A stretch of DNA of 52,338 bases, from the NCBI RefSeq assembly GCF_016428915.1, contig NZ_JAELTP010000034.1:1-52338 (forward strand). The letters run 5' to 3'. Source of the DNA: Pandoraea sp. ASV26 (GTDB taxonomy: Bacteria > Pseudomonadota > Gammaproteobacteria > Burkholderiales > Burkholderiaceae). Each line of letters opens with the position of its first letter. Positions within the stretch are counted from its first letter, which is position 1. Shown here piece by piece: positions 45,334-52,338 of the stretch. Below the pieces are notes generated by a model that had not been told where the DNA came from, searched no databases, and was given only the letters and a program-made list of their open reading frames with translations. Made by a program: the position numbers and the translations under genes.

Positions 45334-46218
45334 TCACCCCAAACACTCCGCCGCCAGTCCCCGAAGCCACACGCCGAGCGGTTTCCCGGACGTGCGTCGA
45401 TGCCAAGCGACGACGACGGAGAAAGGGTCTGGCTTCGCATCGAATTCGATTCTTTTGAGTTGACAGGCGGTGGCGATGGCGGAGGGCACGAAGGCGACGA
45501 CATCGTTGTACTCAAGAAAGGGGCGCAGCGAGGTATAACAGGCGAGCGTGGCGATGGGTGTATGCAATGGCATCTCGTTCGCGGCGAGAAACCTCGCAAC
45601 GGCGTCTCCTGAATAGCTGGCGCTATCAGCGAAATCCACATAAGCGACCCCGGCAAGATCCAGCGGACTCCGAACTGCCTGCGCAATCTCCGACGTCTCC
45701 CTTGCGACGCAGCAATAGTGCTCATCGATCAGCGGCACGCGCGAGAGCGAATCATCGACAAACGCTGAGAATCCGATAGCAAGTTCAGCGTCCCCGTCGG
45801 CGAGCCGTTCTGCGTGCGAGCGCCGGTCGAAATCCATAATCCGCACTTTCAAATCCGGTGCCGATTGTCGAATTTTCGCGAGGAACTTCGGCATGATCGA
45901 GAGTTGGGCGTACTCATTGGCGATAACCGTCACCCACCCGTTGAGCGAACGCGGATCGAACACCTCTGCCCGGAAGACATCATCCACATCTGCGACGATC
46001 TGCTCGAACTTGCGCGCGATGCCAAGGGCAAAATCCGTCGGCTCGAGCCCGCTGCTGTGCCGAAGAAAAATCTCATGAGGAAAAGCATCGCGAAGCCGTT
46101 TCAGATAGCCGCTGACGGCCTGTTGGGAAATTCCGGCTTCGTGCGCCACTCTCGACGCACTTTTCTCGCGCACCAATTGCAGAAAGATACGCATGTGCTT
46201 TAAATCGATTTTATCCAC
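45334..46218 (-). CDS. LysR-family regulator, divergent from an SDR gene
   Basis: About 294 residues. I chose the GTG at 46218 (VDKIDLKHMRIFLQLVREKS) because AAGGA lies 6 nt upstream; the frame up to a TTG at 46242 adds eight residues. Winged helix-turn-helix at residues ~5-60 (SASRVAHEAGISQQAVSGYL), effector domain from ~90. The helix-turn-helix HEAGISQQAVSGYLKRL is less canonical than its neighbours. It is divergent from the SDR at 46316, with a 97-bp AT-rich gap, so the SDR is the likely target. Base composition is lower in GC than the flanking housekeeping genes. It lies within the block bounded by tRNA-Leu repeats. Confidence 0.88.
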   Translation of the reverse strand: MDKIDLKHMRIFLQLVREKSASRVAHEAGISQQAVSGYLKRLRDAFPHEIFLRHSSGLEPTDFALGIARKFEQIVADVDDVFRAEVFDPRSLNGWVTVIANEYAQLSIMPKFLAKIRQSAPDLKVRIMDFDRRSHAERLADGDAELAIGFSAFVDDSLSRVPLIDEHYCCVARETSEIAQAVRSPLDLAGVAYVDFADSASYSGDAVARFLAANEMPLHTPIATLACYTSLRPFLEYNDVVAFVPSAIATACQLKRIEFDAKPDPFSVVVAWHRRTSGKPLGVWLRGLAAECLG

Positions 46219-46286
46219 AACAGATCCTTGTAACGCATACAACCGGCTGATGATTTACAGCGTGCCGCTCGATTTCTAAGATGACG

Positions 46287-46301
46287 TTTCTTAATCAGAA
46301 A
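46287..46301. promoter_or_regulatory. T-N11-A type dyad between the LysR gene and the SDR
   Basis: TTTCT-TAATC-AGAAA is a 15-bp dyad with a LysR-type layout, 15 bp before the SDR start codon. Candidate operator; binding is inferred. Confidence 0.4.
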
Positions 46302-46315
46302 CAGAGGAAAACGCA

Positions 46316-46924
46316 ATGAAAACCGTCATCGTCATCGGCGCCAGCGGCAATATCGGCAAGGCTGCAATGAAGGGCTTGGGCAAACATAAAGTGATTACGG
46401 CGAGCCGCTCCGGCAACGGGTGCGATTATCAAGTCGATATCACTGACAAAGCATCGATCGCGGCACTTTACAAAGCCGTAGGAAAATTCGACGCTGTCAT
46501 CAGCGCAGCGGGCCATTGTGAATACGCGCCTTTCGAATCCATGAGTGACGATCAATGGCAAGCTACGATTCAGAGCAAGCTGGTCGGTCAGATGAACGTG
46601 GTGAAAGTCGGTCTCGACTACATCGAGAACGGCGGCTCATTCACACTGATCTCCGGCATTCTCAATGTCAAGCCCATGCCGCAGGGCATTGCGGATGCCA
46701 CCACGAGTGGCGCGATCGATACGTTCGTGAAATGCGTTGCGTATGAATTGCCGCGTGGCATCCGGATCAATGCGGTCAATCCGACGGTGATCGAAGAAGC
46801 GTGGGATGCTTATAGCGAGATGATGCCGGGCTACCAACCGGTGCCGGGCGCATTGGTTGGCAAGGCATTCGAGCGATCGGTCGACAGCTTCATTACCGGG
46901 CAGGTGATTTTCGTGGACGCCTGA
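46316..46924 (+). CDS. Atypical short-chain dehydrogenase/reductase
   Basis: A 202-residue SDR, shorter than the usual ~250. The NAD(P)-binding Rossmann start VIVIGASGNIGKAAMKGLGK is intact, and SAAGHCEYAPFESMSDDQWQ carries an NNAG-like loop (SAAG). The classical catalytic Tyr-x3-Lys is absent: the segment reads ADATTSGAIDTFVK. A subgroup of short SDRs shares this loss, so it may be natural to the family; the reaction is unknown. AGAGG lies about 9 nt before the ATG. Divergent LysR regulator upstream. Lower GC than the housekeeping genes. Confidence 0.85.
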   Translation: MKTVIVIGASGNIGKAAMKGLGKHKVITASRSGNGCDYQVDITDKASIAALYKAVGKFDAVISAAGHCEYAPFESMSDDQWQATIQSKLVGQMNVVKVGLDYIENGGSFTLISGILNVKPMPQGIADATTSGAIDTFVKCVAYELPRGIRINAVNPTVIEEAWDAYSEMMPGYQPVPGALVGKAFERSVDSFITGQVIFVDA

Positions 46925-46951
46925 TTGGCCGTCCACTGAATAATAAAAACA

Positions 46952-46978
46952 TAGGGCGATTCCCACGGAATCGCCCTA
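46952..46978. terminator. Terminator-like hairpin after the SDR
   Basis: AGGGCGATTCC / GGAATCGCCCT around a CAC loop. Downstream on the plus strand is AAATAAATC; on the minus strand TATGTTTTTATTATT follows, so it is the better terminator for that direction. Confidence 0.7.
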
Positions 46979-47059
46979 AATAAATCACCCGTAGGGTGTT
47001 GCAAAACACACCATCAACAATCGCCTTTTCAAGCCCTCCTCGGCTCTTTTCAGTCTTTT

Positions 47060-47596
47060 TTCAGCTTTTTTCCGGCATCCCCCCTTCACATCACGCATCG
47101 GCAGCGCCACGAATTCGGGGCCGATGGATGGCGTCCCCCATTTCGCCAGAATCGCGTCGATATCGGCGAGGTTCTGCGTCGAGCGTTTCCAGCCGAGGGC
47201 ATCATGCCCCGCTCCAATTGCGCCGGACGGCGCGCACCCTGGAGCGCCACGGCGGTTTCATCGAACGATACGAGCGTGTCTGTCGATGTAGTCGGTGTGC
47301 AGGCGTCGCAGCGAACTTCCCGCTTTTTCATACCCGGCATGCGTCGAATTCCGGCGGATGCCGTTCTCAGCGCATTCGAGCGCGACCTGGGTTGCGATCA
47401 CGGCCTTGTGGGGCGGCCCTTCCAGTGCGTGGCCAACCGCCCGCTTCCGAGTGGCAGAAACCGTGCATCGGCGCGGCATCAATGAGCAGGACGCCGCGCT
47501 CGATGGCGTTACGAATCATGGCGATCGATCCGGCATCGTCCGTGCCGCCCGACATTGGGCCGCCGATGCCCAGGTGCCGGGTCCGATAAGGCTCAT
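47060..47596 (-). pseudogene. Decayed aldo/keto reductase
   Basis: Three reading frames share one gene. MSLIGPGTW at 47596 is followed, after a 1-base shift, by MSGGTDDAGSIAMIRNAIER and DAAPMHG (an AKR N-terminus). A second shift leads to VGHALEGPPHKAVIATQVAL, then RLHTDYIDRH, and another to DETAVALQ. Most of the C-terminal half is missing; a last piece (ALGWKRSTQNLADIDAILAK) remains. The catalytic Tyr and Lys cannot be placed in one frame. It was probably controlled by the divergent LysR gene that is still intact. A sequencing-error explanation is unlikely given several shifts plus the deletion. Confidence 0.85.
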
Positions 47597-47779
47597 TGGC
47601 TTAACGGTAGTGAGAATGTGTAGCGTTTCCGTCACTGCGCTCATGGCGCCTGTCCAGAATCAAAAGGAAATCGGTAGAATTTACCTCATAAAAAATTGAA
47701 TATTGCTCAACGGACGCTTAATAAGTTGGGCTTGTCGGGTGTTTTTGGTTTTTGTTGCTTGATACTTGTTGGGAATTAC

Positions 47780-48694
47780 ATGCCTGCCTTCACTCGCGGC
47801 GAGCTTGCCGATTTGAACGTTTTTGTCACTATCTGCCGGCGGCAGAGTTTCCGGGAGGCCGCGACCGAGTTGGGCGTGACGACCTCGGCCTTGAGTCACG
47901 CGATGCGTAATCTGGAGGCGCGTCTGGGCGTGAAGTTGCTCAATCGCACGAGTCGTTCCGTATCGCCGACGGCGGCGGGTTCGGCCTTGGCGAAGGAATT
48001 GGAGCAGGGCCTTGAGCAGATTGCATCGGCGATTGGCGCGCTGGATCGTTATCGCGCGTCGCCTGCGGGCCGATTGCGTCTGAATGTGCCGCGCGATGCG
48101 GCGCGTTTGCTGCTGGACCCGATCTTGCCGCGCTTTGTGGCGTCGTATCCGGACATCGAGTTGGATGTGACGGTGGATGACCGGATGCTGGACATTGTGG
48201 CGGAGGGTTTTGACGCGGGGATGCGTTATGGCGATACGGTGCCGGGCGACATGATCGCCACGCCGTTGACGCCTGCGCTGAAGTGGATTGTGGTGGGTTC
48301 GCCTGCGTACTTTGCGCGGCATGGTCGACCGAAGGTGCCACAGGATTTGATGTCTCACAATTGCATTCGGATGCGGTTGGGTGACAACACGTTGTACAAG
48401 TGGGAGTTGGGCAATGGGCCGACGGCGGTGGCGCTGGATGTGCCGGGGGCGTTGAGCATCAACGAGAGCGATGGGGTGATTGCGGCGGCGACGGGCGGTT
48501 TGGGGTTGGGATATGTGTTGGAGCGCAACGTCGCGGACGAATTGTCGAAGGGCACGTTGGAGGCGGTGTTGATGGATTGGGCGGTGGATGGTCCGCCGTT
48601 GTCGATGTACTACCCGAGTCGGCGTCAGACGTTGCCGGGGTTGCGCCATCTGATCGATATGATTCGGGCGGAGCACATGGGGCGTGCGGCGTAG
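47780..48694 (+). CDS. LysR-family regulator, probably orphaned
   Basis: A 304-residue LysR protein. ATG 47780 (MPAFTRGELADLNVFVTICR) has GGGA about 7 nt upstream; the longer frame to 47696 adds a spurious hydrophobic leader. Helix-turn-helix at ~20-45 (RQSFREAATELGVTTSALSH), effector domain with RLRLNVPRDAARLLLDPIL. It resembles regulators that sit divergent from aldo/keto reductases; its divergent partner here is the broken AKR gene, so its original target has been lost. It ends 88 bp before the second tRNA promoter, inside the tRNA-bounded block. Confidence 0.9.
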   Translation: MPAFTRGELADLNVFVTICRRQSFREAATELGVTTSALSHAMRNLEARLGVKLLNRTSRSVSPTAAGSALAKELEQGLEQIASAIGALDRYRASPAGRLRLNVPRDAARLLLDPILPRFVASYPDIELDVTVDDRMLDIVAEGFDAGMRYGDTVPGDMIATPLTPALKWIVVGSPAYFARHGRPKVPQDLMSHNCIRMRLGDNTLYKWELGNGPTAVALDVPGALSINESDGVIAAATGGLGLGYVLERNVADELSKGTLEAVLMDWAVDGPPLSMYYPSRRQTLPGLRHLIDMIRAEHMGRAA

Positions 48695-48782
48695 GGGTTG
48701 GCGTTGAGGTGAATGGTGGTGGGGGGTTGGATGGGTTATTGAGAGGCGCCTGAAAGTTTTTTGAATTTCCGGTGCAAATCTG

Positions 48783-48811
48783 TTGACAGCCCAATTCCCC
48801 ATCGGCATAAT
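48783..48811 (+). promoter_or_regulatory. Sigma70 promoter of tRNA-Leu copy 2
   Basis: TTGACA (48783-48788), 17-bp spacer, CATAAT (48806-48811). Same boxes and spacing as copy 1; the spacer is not conserved. Confidence 0.85.
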
Positions 48812-48853
48812 CTTGTTTCTTCGCAGCGAGCAAGCAGTAAGTGAGCTGACGGG

Positions 48854-48938
<85 letters not shown>

Positions 48939-48948
48939 AAAAAATACT

Positions 48949-48984
48949 AAAAAAGCCGATGATCGAGAGATCATCGGCTTTTTT
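48949..48984 (+). terminator. Terminator of tRNA-Leu copy 2
   Basis: Same stem as copy 1 (AAGCCGATGATC / GATCATCGGCTT) with a GAGA instead of GAAA tetraloop; both are GNRA loops. Confidence 0.95.
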
Positions 48985-49000
48985 CATGCTTGCCCAGAAA

Positions 49001-49103
49001 GCAATGTGCCTGCGCACATTGCGTGGGGACTCGAAAGGCATCGCTTGCAAGCGATGCCGGGGTCGCGGAACGTGACCGAGTCCTCTCGGCGCCGCAGGCG
49101 TCG
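49001..49103. other. Highly structured conserved element downstream of tRNA-Leu, copy 2
   Basis: Base-for-base identical to 45153-45255, so the same set of five stems and the possible three-way junction apply. Beyond 49109 the sequence departs from copy 1. Confidence 0.6.
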
Positions 49104-49200
49104 TATGGGGGATATGCGCGGCTGCTGATGTTGGGCTTATCGAGGGTTCGGTTTCAGGGGGTAAAGCGCGGCGATGCGAGCGTCCTTGCCCTGCCCTGCC

Positions 49201-49270
49201 GTCTGCCGTCTGCCGTCTGCCGTCTGCCGTCTGCCTTCTGCCTTCTGCCTTCTGCCTTCTGCCTTCTGCC
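49201..49270. repeat. Heptanucleotide tandem repeats (GTCTGCC)5(TTCTGCC)5
   Basis: Five perfect GTCTGCC units followed by five perfect TTCTGCC units, no interruptions. The two halves differ by one base, so each variant seems to have expanded separately. It lies 107 bp upstream of the AraC gene and ~90 bp after the tRNA-linked repeat. A 7-bp unit is prone to slippage and could alter promoter spacing. Confidence 0.95.
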
Positions 49271-49376
49271 TCCCCCGTCCGTAATAAGCATTCCACAAAA
49301 AAATAGTTGCCCAACGTTATGTGCGTGGGGACGATGATTGCTTTGCTGGGGGTATGGCATATACGGGTGGGCGGTC

Positions 49377-50474
49377 ATGCAGGATGAGACGCGGGGCGCG
49401 CGAAACATGGGTGAGTGGCGAGAGGGTCAAGAGGATAAACAGAGATTTTCGGTGGAGAATCCTGGCCATCCTGATCGGGTTGCGGATTGGTTGTTGGCTG
49501 GGCTTGAGTTGAAGAGCACGCTCTTTCACGTGGGTGAGTACTGCGGCGTTTATCAGGCGTCGACGGCGGGGCATCAGCGTGCGAGTTTCCATGTGGTGTT
49601 GGCGGGTGGGTGTTATTTGCACATGGGAGCGGTCGGCGGCCAATTGGCGCGGACCCTCCGGTTGGCTGAGGGCGATGCGGTCTTCTTGCTTTGCGACGTG
49701 CCTCACTGCCTGTCGCCGAACGAGCGACCGCCTGCCGACCTGAGCGCGCGTGCCGGCGAGATGACGCCGCTACCGGCAACCCCACGCGTCAACGCGCCGT
49801 CCGTCGCGCTGGCTTGCGGCTTCTTCGAATTCCGCACCGACCTCGACGCATTGGTATTGGGCATGTTGCCGAATCCGATCGTGGCGCGTCGCGCCAATGG
49901 TCGGCTAGAGGGCATGACGCAGATCTTCTCGCTGATCCAGGCGGAGGCGCGTCGCCCGGGCGATGCCCCTTCGCCGTTGTTGGCTCGCCTGACCGATCTG
50001 CTTTTCTATTACGCGTTGCGCGAGGCGGTGCACGCTGAAGATGTCGCGCCGGGCATGTGGCGTCTGATGCGGCGCGACGCTTTCGGGCGGTTGGCGGCGG
50101 CGATCATCGAATCTCCGGGCGAGCGCTGGACCACGGACGCGATGGCAGCGTTCGTGCACATGTCGCGAGCGCGTTTTTGCAAGCAGTTCGCCGAGATCGG
50201 CGGTCAGCCGCCTGCGCAATTCGTCACCCTGGTGCGAATGAAGACTGCGGCGGCGTTGCTCCGCGCGGGCGTGTCCTTACCGGAAGCGGCAGAGCAAGTC
50301 GGCTATCAATCGGAATCTGCCTTTGCACAAGCCTTCAAACGGGTGACTGGCATTCAGCCGGGTGCGTGGCGGCGTCGGGCCAACAGCATCGGCTCGCCAG
50401 ATGACGCCCCTCCCAACACCACACAGACCACCCACACCACGCCCGCACCCGCCGCGCCTTACCCGCTACACTGA
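49377..50474 (+). CDS. AraC-family regulator with cupin sensor domain
   Basis: About 365 residues from ATG 49377 (MQDETRG); ATG 49407 (MGEWREG) is also possible and neither has a strong RBS. The N-terminal cupin (AraC_binding/Cupin_6 type) starts at DWLLAGLELKSTLFHVGEYC and contains FHVVLAGGCYLHMG and LRLAEGDAVFLLCDVPHCLS. Two AraC helix-turn-helix motifs lie near the C-terminus: WTTDAMAAFVHMSRARFCKQ and LPEAAEQVGYQSESAFAQAF followed by KRVTGIQPGAWRR. The final ~30 residues are Thr/Pro-rich. This type often controls an adjacent oxidoreductase or AhpD-like gene, which fits the genes downstream on the same strand. Confidence 0.88.
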   Translation: MQDETRGARNMGEWREGQEDKQRFSVENPGHPDRVADWLLAGLELKSTLFHVGEYCGVYQASTAGHQRASFHVVLAGGCYLHMGAVGGQLARTLRLAEGDAVFLLCDVPHCLSPNERPPADLSARAGEMTPLPATPRVNAPSVALACGFFEFRTDLDALVLGMLPNPIVARRANGRLEGMTQIFSLIQAEARRPGDAPSPLLARLTDLLFYYALREAVHAEDVAPGMWRLMRRDAFGRLAAAIIESPGERWTTDAMAAFVHMSRARFCKQFAEIGGQPPAQFVTLVRMKTAAALLRAGVSLPEAAEQVGYQSESAFAQAFKRVTGIQPGAWRRRANSIGSPDDAPPNTTQTTHTTPAPAAPYPLH

Positions 50475-50668
50475 CCCGCCCGCCTCGTTTGTGCTTCGTC
50501 TGTGCCTAGTCTGTCGCGGCGTTGCCGTCCCTATGCGTCGACGATACGGCGCGCTTTAAGACATTTCCGCGACAGGCCGAGACAAATCCGCAGAATTTCC
50601 AGACGGGCGCGCATTGAGCCTTCGGCCGGGCTTGCGCACAATGGATGCTCGACTGTGAGGAGCCCGAT

Positions 50669-51235
50669 ATGAGCCGACTGCCATTGCATACCCTTGAGAC
50701 CGCCCCGGAGGCGAGCCGTCCGTTCCTTGAGAAATCGCTTGCGGCGAACGGATTCCTGCCGAACCTGGTGGCGTCGCTCGCCAATGCCCCGACGGCGCTC
50801 GAAACTTACCTGAGCGTGGGCGCGATCAATGGCCGCGCCAGCCTGACGCTTGCCGAGCGCGAAGTCGTGCAGATCACGGCCGCCGGCATTCATGGTTGCG
50901 GTTTCTGTGTCGCGGGCCACACCGCAGTCGCCCTCAAGAAGGCGCAACTGCCCGAGGCGCTCGTCAATGAGATTCGTGACCAGCGTAAGCTCTCCGATGC
51001 CAGGCTCGACGCGGTGGCCGTATTCACGCGCGCCGTGATCGCCACGCGCGGCGCCGTGTCGGATGCCGAATTCGCCGCCTTCAAGTCAGCCGGGTTCGAC
51101 GACGCTGCCGCGCTCGAGGTGGTACTTGGCGTATCGTTGGCCACGCTGTGCAACTTCGCGAACAATCTTTCGCAAAACGAACTGAATCCGCAACTGGCGG
51201 CATACCGCTGGGAGCCGAAGGAACAAGCCGCATGA
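50669..51235 (+). CDS. Carboxymuconolactone decarboxylase/AhpD-family protein
   Basis: A 188-residue all-helical protein of the AhpD/CMD superfamily. The redox motif is Cys-Gly-Phe-Cys in HGCGFCVAGHTAVALKK, with the His six residues... on (CxxCxxxH) as in AhpD alkylhydroperoxidases. AREREVVQITAA-type helix (LAEREVVQITAAGIHG) precedes it. GAGGAG lies 6 nt before ATG 50669. The stop overlaps the next gene's ATG (ATGA), so it is translationally coupled to an acyl-CoA dehydrogenase. It may act as a peroxidase or redox partner clearing by-products; this is inferred from family and coupling. Confidence 0.9.
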   Translation: MSRLPLHTLETAPEASRPFLEKSLAANGFLPNLVASLANAPTALETYLSVGAINGRASLTLAEREVVQITAAGIHGCGFCVAGHTAVALKKAQLPEALVNEIRDQRKLSDARLDAVAVFTRAVIATRGAVSDAEFAAFKSAGFDDAAALEVVLGVSLATLCNFANNLSQNELNPQLAAYRWEPKEQAA

Positions 51236-52338
51236 GCACCCACGCCAGCCTGCACGGACTCGCCGCAAGCGCCCCGGCGCTCGCGGCGTGGCTCGACACC
51301 CACGCCGAGACGCTCGACACGGATGCCACGCTCAGTGGCGACGTCGTGCCGCAACTGGCCACCGCCGGCTTGCTGCGCATTGGCGTGCCGGCTGAGTTGG
51401 GCGGGGCTGGCGGCACGATTGGCGACGCGATCGACAGTGTCGCCGACGTTGCCGAACACTCGTTGGCGGCGGCCTTCGTTCTGTGGGGACAACGCACGTT
51501 CATCGAATACTTGCTGCAAAGCCCGAATCGGGGGCTGCGCGAGCGCCTTCTGCCTAAGCTGCTTTGCGGCGAACTCGCGGGCGCGACCGGATTGTCGAAC
51601 GCCATGAAGTACCTCTGCGCCATCGAGCCGTTGCAAATTCGTGCGGCGGATGCGCCGGGCGAGCGTGGCCCGAACGGTAAGCCCGCATGGCGAGTGACTG
51701 GCGCGTTGCCGTGGATCACCAACTTGCGCAAGCAGGGATTCGTCGCAGCGGCGGCTGTCGATCACGATGCAGGCGGCCCGCCGTCGATCTTCGCCATTGC
51801 GCACGACGCGCCGGGTGTCACGCGCAGCGACGATCTCGATTTGATCGGCTTGCGCGGCACCAATACGGCGGCGTTGCAGATGGCAGACACGCGGCTCACC
51901 GATGACGAGCGCATCACCGACAACGCGCCGGCGTGGCTCGCACGTGTGCGTCCGGCATTCCTCGGGCTGCAATGCGGCATGTCGCTGGGGCTTGCCCGGC
52001 GCAGTCTCGCGGGCACCCATGAGGGTGGACCGGGCGCCCGCGCCGCCGTGGCGGATGAGGCGGGCGCGCTGACAGCGCAACTTGATACCCTCAAGGCTCG
52101 TCTGAAGGCAGGTGTCGCACAGGGTGATTTCGTCGAAACACCGGCTCGCCTGTTCGAACTGCGCATTGCCCTCGCGAACGTCGTTCATGACGCTGCGACG
52201 CTGGAAGTCCAGACCGGCGGCGGGCGCGGCTATCTGCGCGGATTGTCGGGCATCGCCAGACGTCAGCGCGAGACCGCCTTTGTTCCCATCATCACACCCA
52301 GCCTCGTGCAGTTGAAGAACCAACTCGCGGCACAACGC
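51232..52338 (+). CDS. Acyl-CoA dehydrogenase family protein, 5' part
   Basis: 369 codons are open from ATG 51232 to the window edge without a stop, so the end is outside. The start is ATGA-coupled to the AhpD-like gene. Recognisable parts: LATAGLLRIGVPAELGGAGG near residue 45 (N-terminal helical domain), GELAGATGLSNAMKYL and WRVTGALPWITNL (FAD-binding beta domain), and the C-terminal helical part with QTGGGRGYLRGL. The sequence is a divergent ACAD; a catalytic Glu cannot be placed with certainty. Substrate unknown. It would reduce FAD while desaturating an acyl-CoA, or act as a flavin oxidase/monooxygenase of the same fold. Confidence 0.88.
   Translation, partial: MSTHASLHGLAASAPALAAWLDTHAETLDTDATLSGDVVPQLATAGLLRIGVPAELGGAGGTIGDAIDSVADVAEHSLAAAFVLWGQRTFIEYLLQSPNRGLRERLLPKLLCGELAGATGLSNAMKYLCAIEPLQIRAADAPGERGPNGKPAWRVTGALPWITNLRKQGFVAAAAVDHDAGGPPSIFAIAHDAPGVTRSDDLDLIGLRGTNTAALQMADTRLTDDERITDNAPAWLARVRPAFLGLQCGMSLGLARRSLAGTHEGGPGARAAVADEAGALTAQLDTLKARLKAGVAQGDFVETPARLFELRIALANVVHDAATLEVQTGGGRGYLRGLSGIARRQRETAFVPIITPSLVQLKNQLAAQR

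Noticed and set aside
45262-48782. Insertion sequence or integrative element between the tRNA genes
   Set aside because: No transposase, integrase or terminal inverted repeats. The flanking repeats are full tRNA loci rather than short att sites, so recombination between repeats is the simpler view.
49201-49270. CRISPR array
   Set aside because: Units are 7 bp, contiguous, with no spacers and no cas genes nearby.

Overview
The window is GC-rich, densely coded bacterial chromosome. Gene content and order (scpB-rluB-rimP-nusA-infB-rbfA-truB, a TypA/BipA GTPase, an FNR-type regulator, tandem CTGT-N8-ACAG LexA boxes, AzlCD, RlmB and RNase R together) point to a betaproteobacterium of the Burkholderiaceae. 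My best guess is Pandoraea or a close relative. That is an inference from protein wording and synteny; no database search was possible.

Layout. 0-2.7 kb: the start of a sulfate ABC transporter (cysT fragment, sbp) divergent from lexA, then a small unrecognised protein. 2.7-6.2 kb: a 3-hydroxyisobutyryl-CoA hydrolase-like enzyme and typA. 6.2-11.3 kb: a tripartite drug-export operon (MarR repressor, NodT-type outer-membrane lipoprotein, EmrA-like adaptor, EmrB-like pump) with three copies of a putative operator. 11.3-13.2 kb: AzlCD amino-acid exporter and an acyl-CoA thioesterase. 13.2-23.5 kb: the translation/ribosome-assembly cluster on the minus strand (truB, rbfA, infB, nusA, rimP, then rluB and scpB upstream of a strong terminator). 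23.5-31.6 kb: FNR-like regulator, NTF2-fold protein, LysR/alcohol-dehydrogenase divergent pair, CinA-type protein, CysZ/EI24-like membrane protein overlapping a fatty-acid-hydroxylase-type enzyme, and a secreted YncE-like beta-propeller. 31.9-38.0 kb: hrpA, argA and yggX. 38.2-45 kb: a zinc-ribbon/coiled-coil membrane protein, rpiA, tal, rlmB and rnr. 45-49.1 kb: two tRNA-Leu(CAG) genes inside near-identical ~293-bp direct repeats, flanking a 3.5-kb accessory block (LysR, atypical SDR, decayed aldo/keto reductase, second LysR). 49.2-52.3 kb: heptanucleotide tandem repeats, an AraC regulator, an AhpD-like protein and the start of an acyl-CoA dehydrogenase that runs off the window.

Most of the window is conserved housekeeping sequence. 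The least explained part is the tRNA-Leu repeat. Each copy carries tRNA, terminator and then a ~100-nt segment that folds into consecutive stems including a possible three-way junction. That segment is identical in both copies although it lies beyond the terminator. Other unexplained structure includes the triple MarR-type operator, a 20-bp inverted repeat after yggX, several short tandem repeats at gene ends, and disordered tails on RluB and ScpB.
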